From positions 62,001 to 126,000 of the forward strand of contig JABFGF010000006.1 of the NCBI GenBank assembly GCA_013112635.1: DNA of 64,000 nt, given 5' to 3'. Shown piece by piece: positions 1 to 8,003 of this stretch. Origin of the DNA: Calditrichota bacterium (GTDB lineage Bacteria; Calditrichota; Calditrichia; Calditrichales; J004). A program made the translations under genes and the position numbers. Numbering within the stretch: the first letter of the stretch is position 1; each line of letters starts with the position of its first letter. The notes below the pieces were generated by a model. The model saw only the letters and a program-made list of their open reading frames with translations, was not told the DNA's origin and searched no databases.

Positions 1-1
1 G

Positions 2-301
2 GAGAAAGCGGGTTTTCTTGTGGAAATTGTTTTAAATACAATTGAAGCACGCAAGGTTTTGTCTGAGAAAAAAATTGATATGGTAATAACGGATATTGGA
101 CTTCCCGGTGAAAATGGCGTTGAATTTTATAAATGGATGATGACATCGAAATACAATAATATGCCTGTTTTAATAGTTTCTGCACATGCAATGGGCTTTA
201 GTGAAGTATTAACTGAACACCGCGATATTTTCTTTGAAAAACCTATTTTCTTTCCAACATTTATTGATAAAATTAAAGAAGTTTTTAATTCTAAAAAATA
301 G
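2..301 (+). CDS. Response regulator receiver domain, 5' end cut by window edge
   Basis: This is the C-terminal part of a CheY-like receiver. The frame is open from the first bases of the window (E-K-A-G-F precedes the internal GTG at 20), so the true start lies outside and the protein is incomplete. The phosphoacceptor strand is visible as MVITDIGLPGENG, with the Asp followed by the usual G-L-P-G turn. The alpha4 region has the Ser switch residue (LIVSAH) and the conserved Lys-Pro appears as FFEKPIF. No output domain follows the receiver, so it is either a stand-alone receiver or the end of a larger hybrid protein. It is convergent with the minus-strand receiver operon and only 11 bases separate the two stop codons, so no terminator fits between them. 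The family call is firm; its partner is unknown. Confidence 0.85.
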   Translation, partial: EKAGFLVEIVLNTIEARKVLSEKKIDMVITDIGLPGENGVEFYKWMMTSKYNNMPVLIVSAHAMGFSEVLTEHRDIFFEKPIFFPTFIDKIKEVFNSKK

Positions 302-312
302 CCTGTCTTTGC

Positions 313-1452
313 TTATACAAATATCTTAATGGGCTGTTGCACTCCAACTGACACATCATATGATTTCAAACGTTGGATTAGAGGATCTGTAAGCTCTGTA
401 TCTTTTGCTACAAGCATTTTTCCTTGTAAACTAATAATATTTTGATTTGTTAACATATTTGATTTTAATTGTGCCAGTGCAAGTGTTTTTTGCATCCTTT
501 CTTTTTCACTAATTTGAACATGCTCCAATAAATCCACAACCTTGGGGTTATATTTACTTTTATCTCTTTTAAGTATGGACATGGCTGAAGGTTTCGAAAT
601 ACCCCGGAAAATCATTTCATCAAAACCCAAAACAACTTTCAAAATTTGGGATGATAAAACTATAAATTTTTGAACTGGAGCAAGTGGCGTGCTAATTTTT
701 TGATGTTCGCTGAAGTCCGTATTTTGATTTCGAATGATTTGTGATACATCCTCTAGTCTTGGTATTTGTTTTATTAATTGCGCACCGATTTCCGGGTGTT
801 CTGCAAGCATATTTCGCTCTTTTGCTGATAACTCTTCCTGATGATATACTTTTTCCAGAATATGGTTGGGCAGTGTTACAAAACCAATTTGTGATAACAT
901 AGCTGCCATGTCCAGTTTCCAAATATTATTCAGTTTCAACAATCTGGCGATTTGGTTTACATATCTTTTTACCCGGTTAGCACGACCGAAAGCAGCAGGA
1001 TTTACCATCCCTAAAATCTCTGTCAAAACATTTATCGAATTTTTCAATGTTTTTTCTAGCAATTCCTTTTCGCCTGTAAGAAGTTGGTTTTGGCGGATAG
1101 CCTCATGGAGAGCACTTATAAGTGCTTCATTGGAGCAAGGTTTAGTTAGGAACCTAAATATGCTCCCATGGTTTACAGCATCAATGGCGTTTTCAATATT
1201 TGCATAGCCGGTTAATAGAATTCGAGAGCTATCCGGGGAAATTTTCTTAACTTCGGCTAAAAATTCACTACCTTTCATTTTTGGCATTTGCATATCGCTT
1301 ACGACTACTGCAAAAGGGCCTTGGTTTTTTATTATTTCTAAACCTTCATGTCCTCCTGGGGCAGTGGTAATAGAGAATTCCCGTCTCAAATTTCGTTTAA
1401 ATGAAGACAATACATTTTCTTCATCATCTACAAATAAGATTTTTTTATTCAT
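313..1452 (-). CDS. Response regulator with degenerate HD-GYP output domain
   Basis: A receiver (residues 1-120, phosphoacceptor Asp53 in VVSDMQMP, Lys-Pro in LTKPC) is joined to an HD-GYP-like region (about 140-300). HD-GYP proteins normally hydrolyse cyclic-di-GMP. Here the signature has decayed: where active members have LLHDIGK this protein has MLSQIGF, so the His-Asp pair is Ser-Gln. The downstream HHE/GYP segment after HPEIGAQL reads IIRNQNTDF. Metal binding and catalysis are therefore unlikely, and a protein-interaction or c-di-GMP-sensing role is inferred. A C-terminal domain of about 45 residues of the type often found after such outputs follows. The start at 1452 is chosen because AGAGGA precedes it; longer starts run into the upstream gene. 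It overlaps the stop of the HDOD gene by 8 bp, so the two are probably translationally coupled. It is the last gene of the run. Confidence 0.8.
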   Translation of the reverse strand: MNKKILFVDDEENVLSSFKRNLRREFSITTAPGGHEGLEIIKNQGPFAVVVSDMQMPKMKGSEFLAEVKKISPDSSRILLTGYANIENAIDAVNHGSIFRFLTKPCSNEALISALHEAIRQNQLLTGEKELLEKTLKNSINVLTEILGMVNPAAFGRANRVKRYVNQIARLLKLNNIWKLDMAAMLSQIGFVTLPNHILEKVYHQEELSAKERNMLAEHPEIGAQLIKQIPRLEDVSQIIRNQNTDFSEHQKISTPLAPVQKFIVLSSQILKVVLGFDEMIFRGISKPSAMSILKRDKSKYNPKVVDLLEHVQISEKERMQKTLALAQLKSNMLTNQNIISLQGKMLVAKDTELTDPLIQRLKSYDVSVGVQQPIKIFV

Positions 1453-2656
1453 CATTTCCTCTATTGTAAATTGTTGTACAGAGGGATAGCCATTGTTCAT
1501 GATTATCCTTGTATCTTTTATCCAAAAGAACACTCTTATTTATTTCCTCTAGCGGTAAACCTTGATTTTTATTATGGAGCTTTTGCGCATAAACATCGGC
1601 AACATGGGTGGCTAAAGTTAAAATATTTATTTCATCATCATGAGTATTTTGCAAATGATGGTAGGCTACAGCTTCAGTTACCTGGTCGGAGAATCCCCAT
1701 AACCCAACAAGATATGCTCCTACCTCCGCATGCGATGAACCCAAAAAATGATATTCTCCTTCGGATATTGATAGCTGGTTTATGAAAGAATGGTCGTAGG
1801 CTTTTTTGTATTTTTGTGGAACCTGGCTGGCGAGTATGATCATTCCAATGTCATGCAGTAATCCAATCGTGAAAGCTGATTCTTGCAGTTCTTTGTCTTT
1901 TGTGAAATCATAAACTATCTCTCCGGTAAACAGCCCGACCAGAAAACTATGTTGCCATAACTCATCCAGAGAAATTGAAATCTGGTCTTGGCTTGGGAAT
2001 TGTGAAAATACTTTAACGGAAAGAACAAGGGTCCGGATCATATTCATTCCTAAGAGAGATACAGATTGTTCAATATTTGAAATTTTATTACTGAAACCAA
2101 AAAAAGATGAATTTATAAGTTTTAATATTTCGGCCGTCATCGAAACATCTTTTTTAATGATTTGCGCGACATCCGTTAATGAAGAATCTTGTTCGTTCAA
2201 TTTGTCAATTATTTCGATATATAATGTCGGTAAACTAGGGAGGGTTTCGATTTGGGATATTAAATCAGTAACGTTCTCATTTTTTAGAAGATCACGTAAA
2301 TCCAATGCTTTCTGAATTGTATGTTTAAGTTCATTTGGATTACACGGCTTTGATAAAAATTGATGAGCCGGTTTAACCGACTTAAGGATCATTTCTTTAT
2401 CTGATTGCCCGGATAAAATGATACGTACCACATTTGGATGCGAGTTTTTTACGTTTTCTAAAAGTTCAGCACCATCCATACCAGGCATACGCATATCAGA
2501 AACAATTACATCAATTTCATGGTTTGATAATAATTCCAATGCTTCATAACCACTGTTAGCAAAGTGCATTTGCCATTCTCTTCTAAAAGATCGGAGCATT
2601 CGTTTTAATCCCTGAAGGATATGCGGTTCATCATCTACAAATAGTATTTGTTTCAT
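1445..2656 (-). CDS. Response regulator with HDOD output domain
   Basis: The N-terminal receiver (residues 1-120) has acidic Asp8/Asp9, phosphoacceptor Asp54 in VIVSDMRMPG and the FLSKPC Lys-Pro. It is followed by an HDOD domain (about 145-350), an HD-like helical module found in signalling proteins. Its hallmarks are the LPSLPTLY opening, the stretch around LKLINSSFFG, the IEQSVSLLGMNMIR segment and a retained His-Asp in GLLHDIG. HDOD proteins are usually non-catalytic scaffolds or regulators of motility, biofilm or c-di-GMP circuits, so no reaction is assigned. ATG 2656 is preferred over the upstream in-frame ATG at 2713 because AGAGGT lies just before it and the receiver fold starts there. 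It lies 13 bp after the preceding kinase gene and overlaps the following gene by 8 bp. The output target is unknown. Confidence 0.87.
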   Translation of the reverse strand: MKQILFVDDEPHILQGLKRMLRSFRREWQMHFANSGYEALELLSNHEIDVIVSDMRMPGMDGAELLENVKNSHPNVVRIILSGQSDKEMILKSVKPAHQFLSKPCNPNELKHTIQKALDLRDLLKNENVTDLISQIETLPSLPTLYIEIIDKLNEQDSSLTDVAQIIKKDVSMTAEILKLINSSFFGFSNKISNIEQSVSLLGMNMIRTLVLSVKVFSQFPSQDQISISLDELWQHSFLVGLFTGEIVYDFTKDKELQESAFTIGLLHDIGMIILASQVPQKYKKAYDHSFINQLSISEGEYHFLGSSHAEVGAYLVGLWGFSDQVTEAVAYHHLQNTHDDEINILTLATHVADVYAQKLHNKNQGLPLEEINKSVLLDKRYKDNHEQWLSLCTTIYNRGNDE

Positions 2657-2669
2657 TTTACCTCTAAAT

Positions 2670-3821
2670 TTAATTTTGATGCAAAGGGAAAAATATTTTG
2701 AATGTTGTGCCATTTCCTGGGTTACTTGAAATAATTAAACTTCCAGAATGGTTTTTTATAATTTTTTGTACTATAGACAACCCAAGGCCGGTACCTTCCT
2801 GACTCCTTTTAATTGAAGACATATTATTAATAATTCTTTTCATAAATTCCTCATCCATCCCGGGCCCATTGTCTGAAACTTCCAAAAGTGTCCAGCTCTT
2901 TGCGGTACTTAGATCGGGCTCGATTTGGTTATTTAATAATGAGATGTTTATTCGGCCATCATTATTCATAGCTTTTGCTGCGTTTAAGCAAAGATTCATA
3001 ATTATTTGAAAAACTTGAGTATAATCTGCCATAATAAACAAGCTGTCTTCAGGTAGTGAATAATTTATATCAATCTTTTTAGAAAGTGTTATTTTTAATA
3101 AATCAACCGACTCGGCAATTAGTCCGTTGAGGGAAACCTTTTCAAAAGTTGTATCTTTTTTCTTCACAAAATTTAAAATTTGTTGAATTATTTTCTGCCC
3201 GTGGCCCGAGGCAGTTTGGATCTTTTCAGTCCGTGCTTTTATGGCAGGGTTATCCTGGCCCAACATTTCCAGGAGTTGGTTGTAGTTCGAAATCACAGTT
3301 AAAATATTGTTAAAATCATGAGCAACACCGGATGTCATCAGTCCAATAACTTCCATTTTTTGAGACTGAATTAGCTGCTGTTCTAACATTATATTTTGGG
3401 TACATATCTCATCTTTAAAAGATTTTAAACGAATTGCATTATTTAATCTGGCTAGCAAGTCCTCTCTTTGTATTGGCTTGTTTAAAAGGTCCGTTGCATC
3501 AAGGTTTAACGCACAATGTTTTAATTCCTTATCATTTACACCTGTTATCATAATAAATTCTGGGCTTTTTTCATTTAAGTGTAATTTTACTTTCTCAAGT
3601 AATTGCAGACCATTTATCCCAGGCATTTTTACATCAGAAACAACAATATCATAATTTGATTCGAATATTTTTTCTTTTGCAAGCTCGGCATCTGTAAAAA
3701 ATTCAAGATTCCATTTATCTTTTTTATCTCTGAGCAATCTTTTAATGCCATCTAAAATATTCTGCTCATCGTCCACAAAAAGAATGTTTATTTTTTTATT
3801 TTGTAATTCTATTTCGTCCAT
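2670..3821 (-). CDS. Receiver-histidine kinase hybrid, soluble
   Basis: An N-terminal receiver (phosphoacceptor Asp63 in VVSDVKMPG) is joined through a short coiled coil (about 135-155) to a HisKA domain with the phosphorylatable His168 in [11 protein letters not shown], then an HATPase_c domain (about 265-380) with N box NLCLNAAKAM, G1 box DNGPGM and G2 box GTGLGLS. There is no signal peptide or membrane segment, so it is cytoplasmic. The order receiver-then-kinase suggests that phosphorylation of the receiver by another kinase tunes this one, as in multi-step relays. The F box between G1 and G2 is atypical: the common FEPFFTTK-like stretch is replaced by IINNMSSIKRS. The gene overlaps the GGDEF gene upstream by 26 bp. 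The start at 3821 has only a weak ACGAG site, but the receiver fold needs this N-terminus. Confidence 0.88.
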   Translation of the reverse strand: MDEIELQNKKINILFVDDEQNILDGIKRLLRDKKDKWNLEFFTDAELAKEKIFESNYDIVVSDVKMPGINGLQLLEKVKLHLNEKSPEFIMITGVNDKELKHCALNLDATDLLNKPIQREDLLARLNNAIRLKSFKDEICTQNIMLEQQLIQSQKMEVIGLMTSGVAHDFNNILTVISNYNQLLEMLGQDNPAIKARTEKIQTASGHGQKIIQQILNFVKKKDTTFEKVSLNGLIAESVDLLKITLSKKIDINYSLPEDSLFIMADYTQVFQIIMNLCLNAAKAMNNDGRINISLLNNQIEPDLSTAKSWTLLEVSDNGPGMDEEFMKRIINNMSSIKRSQEGTGLGLSIVQKIIKNHSGSLIISSNPGNGTTFKIFFPLHQN

Positions 3822-4668
3822 TTTTTTTCGACTCGTATAAAAGTTTATCTGTTTTGTTTAAAAACTGTTTAGCCGTTTCACCGGAATATTGTTTTAGCCC
3901 GCCACTAATTGTCACTTTGATTAACTCATTTTTAAATTCCAGTGACTTAATTCTTTGCCTAAACCGTTCAGCAGCTTTATAAGCTGTTTCTAATGAGGTT
4001 TCGGTAAATATAACCAGGAACTCTTCACCGCCGTACCGACCCAAAAAATCGGTTGCCCGTATCGACATTTGCAAACTATCAGCAACGGTGGCTAATACAT
4101 TGTCACCTTCCAAATGGCCAAATGTATCGTTCACATTTTTAAAGTGGTCGATATCAAGAAGCAAAATTGATAGATCCTGCTTATATCTTTTTACACGATT
4201 TATTTCTTCAGATAATTTATCTTCAATGAAACTTTTATTAAAAAGGCCGGTCAATCCGTCCAAGTTTGCTTTATTTAAAAGGTTGTTTAATTCATTATAT
4301 TTTTGAATACCTTCAGCAATTGCCTGAATTAAATCATCAGAATTACAGGGCTTCATAAGGTATTTAAATATTTGTCCTTTGTTAAGTGCATTTACAACAG
4401 TCTCAAGTTTCGGATTTCCGGATAATACCAGTCGAGAAACAAGTGGGTGTGTTTTTTGAATAATTTCGAAAAATTCTACTCCGTTCATTCCTGGCATCAT
4501 AATATCTGAAACAATTACAGTTGCAGTATTATCTGAAAGCAATTTGAAAGCATCATCTGTGTTGGATGCAAAAAGCATACTCCATTTTTGTTCATAAAAA
4601 TGAAGTGTTCTTTTTATACTATCTAAAAAAAACTCATCGTCATCAATAAATAGAATAACAGGATTCAT
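3796..4668 (-). CDS. Response regulator diguanylate cyclase (receiver-GGDEF)
   Basis: The architecture is that of PleD/WspR-type enzymes, which make cyclic-di-GMP from two GTP when the receiver is phosphorylated. The receiver covers about residues 1-125 (phosphoacceptor Asp55 in VIVSDIMMPG, Lys-Pro in YLMKPC) and the GGDEF domain about 130-290. The active-site loop is intact as RYGGEEF near residue 211. An allosteric inhibitory site (RxxD) is present as RATD exactly five residues before GGEEF, so the enzyme is probably active and product-inhibited. Other conserved parts are LLLDIDHFKNVNDTFGH and the closing KADKLLY-like segment (NKTDKLLYESKKNGRN). It is the second gene of the minus-strand receiver operon, 141 bp after the PAS/GAF kinase, and overlaps the next gene by 26 bp. 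Confidence 0.93.
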   Translation of the reverse strand: MNPVILFIDDDEFFLDSIKRTLHFYEQKWSMLFASNTDDAFKLLSDNTATVIVSDIMMPGMNGVEFFEIIQKTHPLVSRLVLSGNPKLETVVNALNKGQIFKYLMKPCNSDDLIQAIAEGIQKYNELNNLLNKANLDGLTGLFNKSFIEDKLSEEINRVKRYKQDLSILLLDIDHFKNVNDTFGHLEGDNVLATVADSLQMSIRATDFLGRYGGEEFLVIFTETSLETAYKAAERFRQRIKSLEFKNELIKVTISGGLKQYSGETAKQFLNKTDKLLYESKKNGRNRITK

Positions 4669-4809
4669 AGTCTCATTGTGTTTCGTCTTGAAAAAGTAGT
4701 TTTCCTTATTCTTCTCAATTTTAAACTCAAATTTTCAATTGAGTTTTTAGTTATTTCATCTTTGAAATAGCAATGCCTGTTTTTTACTAAGCAATTTTTA
4801 TTGTTTAAT

Positions 4810-7641
4810 TTAAACAGGAAGTTTTATAATAAATGTAGTTCCTTTATCTTTCTCAGTTTCAAACTTAATGGATCCATTATGTTTTTTTGTAATGACATCA
4901 TGTGAAATTGCGAGACCCTGTCCAGTACCTTTGCCCACTTCTTTTGTTGTATAAAAAGGATCAAAAATATTTGGTTGGGCTTTTTCTGGTATTCCGGTGC
5001 CACTGTCTTTTATTCTAATTTCTACTTCTTTTTCAAGTAGATGTGTGGAAATATTAATTATCCCCTTCGTCTCGCCGGTTTTTTTTAGGGCATCTGAAAT
5101 TGCATGTGCGGCATTAATAATCAAGTTTAGAATTACCTGATTAAATGCATCTGGGATACACGGTATGGGTGGTAAGTTTTCATCAAACTCAGTGATTATC
5201 TCAGAAACATATTTCCATTCATTCCGGCAAACAGTAATTGTATTTTGAATTGATTTATTTATATCAATTGATGTTTTTTCTTTGGCTCCTGGATGTGAAA
5301 ATTCTTTCATTGCGCGGACTATTTTTGAAACACGAGAAACCCCTTCTAATGATTGGTCTATTGCCAGGGGAACCTCTTCCAATAAATAACTTAAATCAAT
5401 TTCTTCAATAGTCTGGTCTATTTCAGAAACTATAGGCTCCATCTCTTTTTGGCTTTTTACATTTTCTTTTAGTGTTTCAAACTGATTGATTAAATCATTA
5501 AAATCCGTAAAGGCATCTTTTAAGAAATTTGTGTTATCACCAACAAATTGGGTTGGTGTGTTTATTTCATGCGCAATCCCTGCAGCTAATTGTCCAATCG
5601 ACTCCAGTTTTTGGGCCTGAGATAGTTGGCTTTCCATTATTTTCTGATCAGTAATGTCCTGGCAAATAATTAGAAAACCGGGATAAGTTTTCTTCTCTTC
5701 TACAAATGGGCTAATTGTCACATTTAAAAAGCCATTTTTTTCTTCTATTGTGGTGTATTCTATATCATGCAAGGTTAAGGTTGTATTTTGGGTTCGGCAT
5801 TCACCGATACCAGAGATAATTGATGGCCAATCCCACAAAATCCCAGATTCTAATAATTTTTTATTAACCACGTTTATAAACTTTATACCAAAACTGTTTT
5901 CGGCCGCTTTATTCCATCGCACTACGCGCTCATTTTCATCCATTACAATTAAAATTGAAGGTAATGAGGCAAGCAACTGTTCATTTTCTTTATTTGCATC
6001 TTTAAGTTGTATTTCTATTCGTTCCTTCATAATAATAGAAGCAATTTGATCTGCAATAAACTCGATAAGTTCAAGATGTTTTTGAGTATATGCGTAACTG
6101 TCATTATAGCTTTGTACCACAATTAGGCCAATTATTTCATCTAAAACAACAAGCGGTACCCCTAGCCAGCTTTTTGCAGGCGAGCCAATCCTTTTAATAT
6201 TGTTATCTATAATAAACTTTTCAACATCATCGCCACACAGCAATAAAGATTGGTTGTTTTTAACCACAAAAGAGCTAATATTATTACTTGCGGGAACAAC
6301 TTTAAATTGATCCTTCTCATCCTCCATGTACGGAAATGAAATTGTATCTTCGTCCTGATTGTAAATCCCAATAAAAAAATTATTAGTATCCATCAACTGG
6401 CCTAACTCAAACTGTGTAATTGCATAAATATTAGATAAATTTGATGCTTTTAACCCAGCTGAAGTAATGCGATAAATTACATGTTGGGCCAACTCAGCAT
6501 GACGGCGTTCTGTAATATCTAAAACTATTGCAGTGAAAGTTTGTTTGTTTTTAAAGTCAGAAAGCTGGAGGTGTACTTCAGCATCATATTCAGAGCCATC
6601 TTTTCGCTTATGTTTTGTTTTAAATACGAATTTTTCTGTCTTATTTTTTAATAAGGGCTTCACCCGTTTTGCAAACGTATCTTTATCATATTCAGAATTA
6701 ATTTCAAATAAAGTTAAATTAATAAGCTCATCCATTGTGAAGCCTAAGTTATTTTGTGCTGCCTGGTTAACCTGAATAAAGTAGTATGTTTCTGCATCAA
6801 AGATATAAATCTCGTTTAGAGATTCTTTAAATAATTTGTTAAAATGTTTAACGTCATCTTCTGACTTTTTACGTTTTGTTACATCTCCCAAAAGAATAAG
6901 CAATGTAACAACGGTTCCTTTTGTGTCTTTATTTACAATCCCCTGGCACCGTAAATGAATTTTTTTCCCATTAACGGTTGTTAATAAAGGAGATTCAAAG
7001 TCGAAATTCTTGTTTTTAAGGTATAAATTACTGAAATGGGCCTTAATCTGAGGATTGTCAAATGGGCTAAGCTCATCAATTTTAGTTTTATTTAAAACAT
7101 CTTTGGTATGGATATTGATGATATCTGAAAATGCATTATTAACCATAATTATCTGCCCTTTAGGATTAAGTACTAAAAGTCCAATGGGCAAATTTTGAAT
7201 TGTTGAATAATAGAGATCCTTACTTCGAATTAACTCTTTTTGCGAATCTATTTCTTTTTGTTCGTAACTTGCTTCTTTTAAGGCTCTTTTTATCGCTGGT
7301 ATCAGGGCATTTACATTTTCTTTGAGAACATAATCTGTTGCCCCATTCCTAAGGATTTCAATTGCTTTCTCTTCACCAATTGACCCCGAAAAAATAATAA
7401 ACGGGGTTTTCTGATTTGCAGCTCTATACAAATTTAAAGCTGTCAAGCCGTCAAAATTCGGTAGTGAAAAATCAGCAATAACTAAATCATATGATTGATT
7501 TTCAATTTCAGATATAAATTCACTCTGATTTTGCACATGAGTAATTACTGGTTGAAAATCATTGTGTACAAGAAGTTGGTGAACCAACTCAACCACATTG
7601 TTTTCATCCTCCAGGTGGAGAACATTAATAGGTTTACGCAT
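4810..7641 (-). CDS. Hybrid sensor kinase: receiver-PAS-PAS-GAF-PAS-kinase
   Basis: A large cytoplasmic kinase with a receiver at the front (residues 1-125, phosphoacceptor Asp in LVIADFSLPNFDG), PAS domains at about 145-260 and 270-390 (the latter with a PAC ending in DITERR), a GAF domain at about 395-545 containing a WLGVPL segment, and a third PAS at about 560-670. The HisKA region carries His near residue 690 in AAGIAHEINTPTQ and is lengthened by an insert of about 70 residues with coiled-coil character. The HATPase domain follows, with NLIINAAHAI, DSGTGIP, FDPFYTTK and GTGQGLAIS. The altered G2 box (GTGQGL) matches the subgroup whose His motif is HEINTP. No membrane segment is seen, so it should sense an intracellular ligand, redox state or light; no cofactor is assigned. 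The start has a GGAC site. It is the first gene of the minus-strand operon. Confidence 0.9.
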   Translation of the reverse strand: MRKPINVLHLEDENNVVELVHQLLVHNDFQPVITHVQNQSEFISEIENQSYDLVIADFSLPNFDGLTALNLYRAANQKTPFIIFSGSIGEEKAIEILRNGATDYVLKENVNALIPAIKRALKEASYEQKEIDSQKELIRSKDLYYSTIQNLPIGLLVLNPKGQIIMVNNAFSDIINIHTKDVLNKTKIDELSPFDNPQIKAHFSNLYLKNKNFDFESPLLTTVNGKKIHLRCQGIVNKDTKGTVVTLLILLGDVTKRKKSEDDVKHFNKLFKESLNEIYIFDAETYYFIQVNQAAQNNLGFTMDELINLTLFEINSEYDKDTFAKRVKPLLKNKTEKFVFKTKHKRKDGSEYDAEVHLQLSDFKNKQTFTAIVLDITERRHAELAQHVIYRITSAGLKASNLSNIYAITQFELGQLMDTNNFFIGIYNQDEDTISFPYMEDEKDQFKVVPASNNISSFVVKNNQSLLLCGDDVEKFIIDNNIKRIGSPAKSWLGVPLVVLDEIIGLIVVQSYNDSYAYTQKHLELIEFIADQIASIIMKERIEIQLKDANKENEQLLASLPSILIVMDENERVVRWNKAAENSFGIKFINVVNKKLLESGILWDWPSIISGIGECRTQNTTLTLHDIEYTTIEEKNGFLNVTISPFVEEKKTYPGFLIICQDITDQKIMESQLSQAQKLESIGQLAAGIAHEINTPTQFVGDNTNFLKDAFTDFNDLINQFETLKENVKSQKEMEPIVSEIDQTIEEIDLSYLLEEVPLAIDQSLEGVSRVSKIVRAMKEFSHPGAKEKTSIDINKSIQNTITVCRNEWKYVSEIITEFDENLPPIPCIPDAFNQVILNLIINAAHAISDALKKTGETKGIINISTHLLEKEVEIRIKDSGTGIPEKAQPNIFDPFYTTKEVGKGTGQGLAISHDVITKKHNGSIKFETEKDKGTTFIIKLPV

Positions 7642-8003
7642 TTATAAGTCCAATTTGTTGAATATTTTTAGTTTCGGAATATTTTTTGGAGAAATAAATA
7701 ATTCGGGATTTGTGGAGTTTATTGGTTGTTTTTAAATCCTGGACATCGTTATTTAAACCAGTTGAAATAATTGAAATTAGCTAATCTATGCATGGAGATA
7801 ACCGAGGAATAAATATATTCAAAGTCTTAATTATATTTTCTAAGTTGGCCAAAGAATATTACCATATTTTTTGAGGGAGCGGAATTTTCGCATGGGCATT
7901 TTGCAGAGAAATGGCTTTGCAATAAATATAAATGCTCATACCAGAAGGAACTATTTTCTGATCACCCATTCTTGATATTTAATCTATTCTAAAGGATCCT
8001 TTT
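7642..8003. other. Divergent intergenic region between two signalling operons
   Basis: These 362 bases separate the start of the minus-strand receiver operon from the start of the plus-strand multi-PAS kinase, so promoters for both must lie here. The stretch is AT-rich and has no open frame with a ribosome site. An AAGGATCC site lies just before the ATG at 8004. I looked for -35/-10 pairs and sigma-54 elements and found none convincing enough to place. Confidence 0.5.

Noticed and set aside
7642-8003. Sigma-54 promoter upstream of the multi-PAS kinase (GGGC...TTTGC)
   Set aside because: The distance between the GG and GC elements is about half of what sigma-54 requires.
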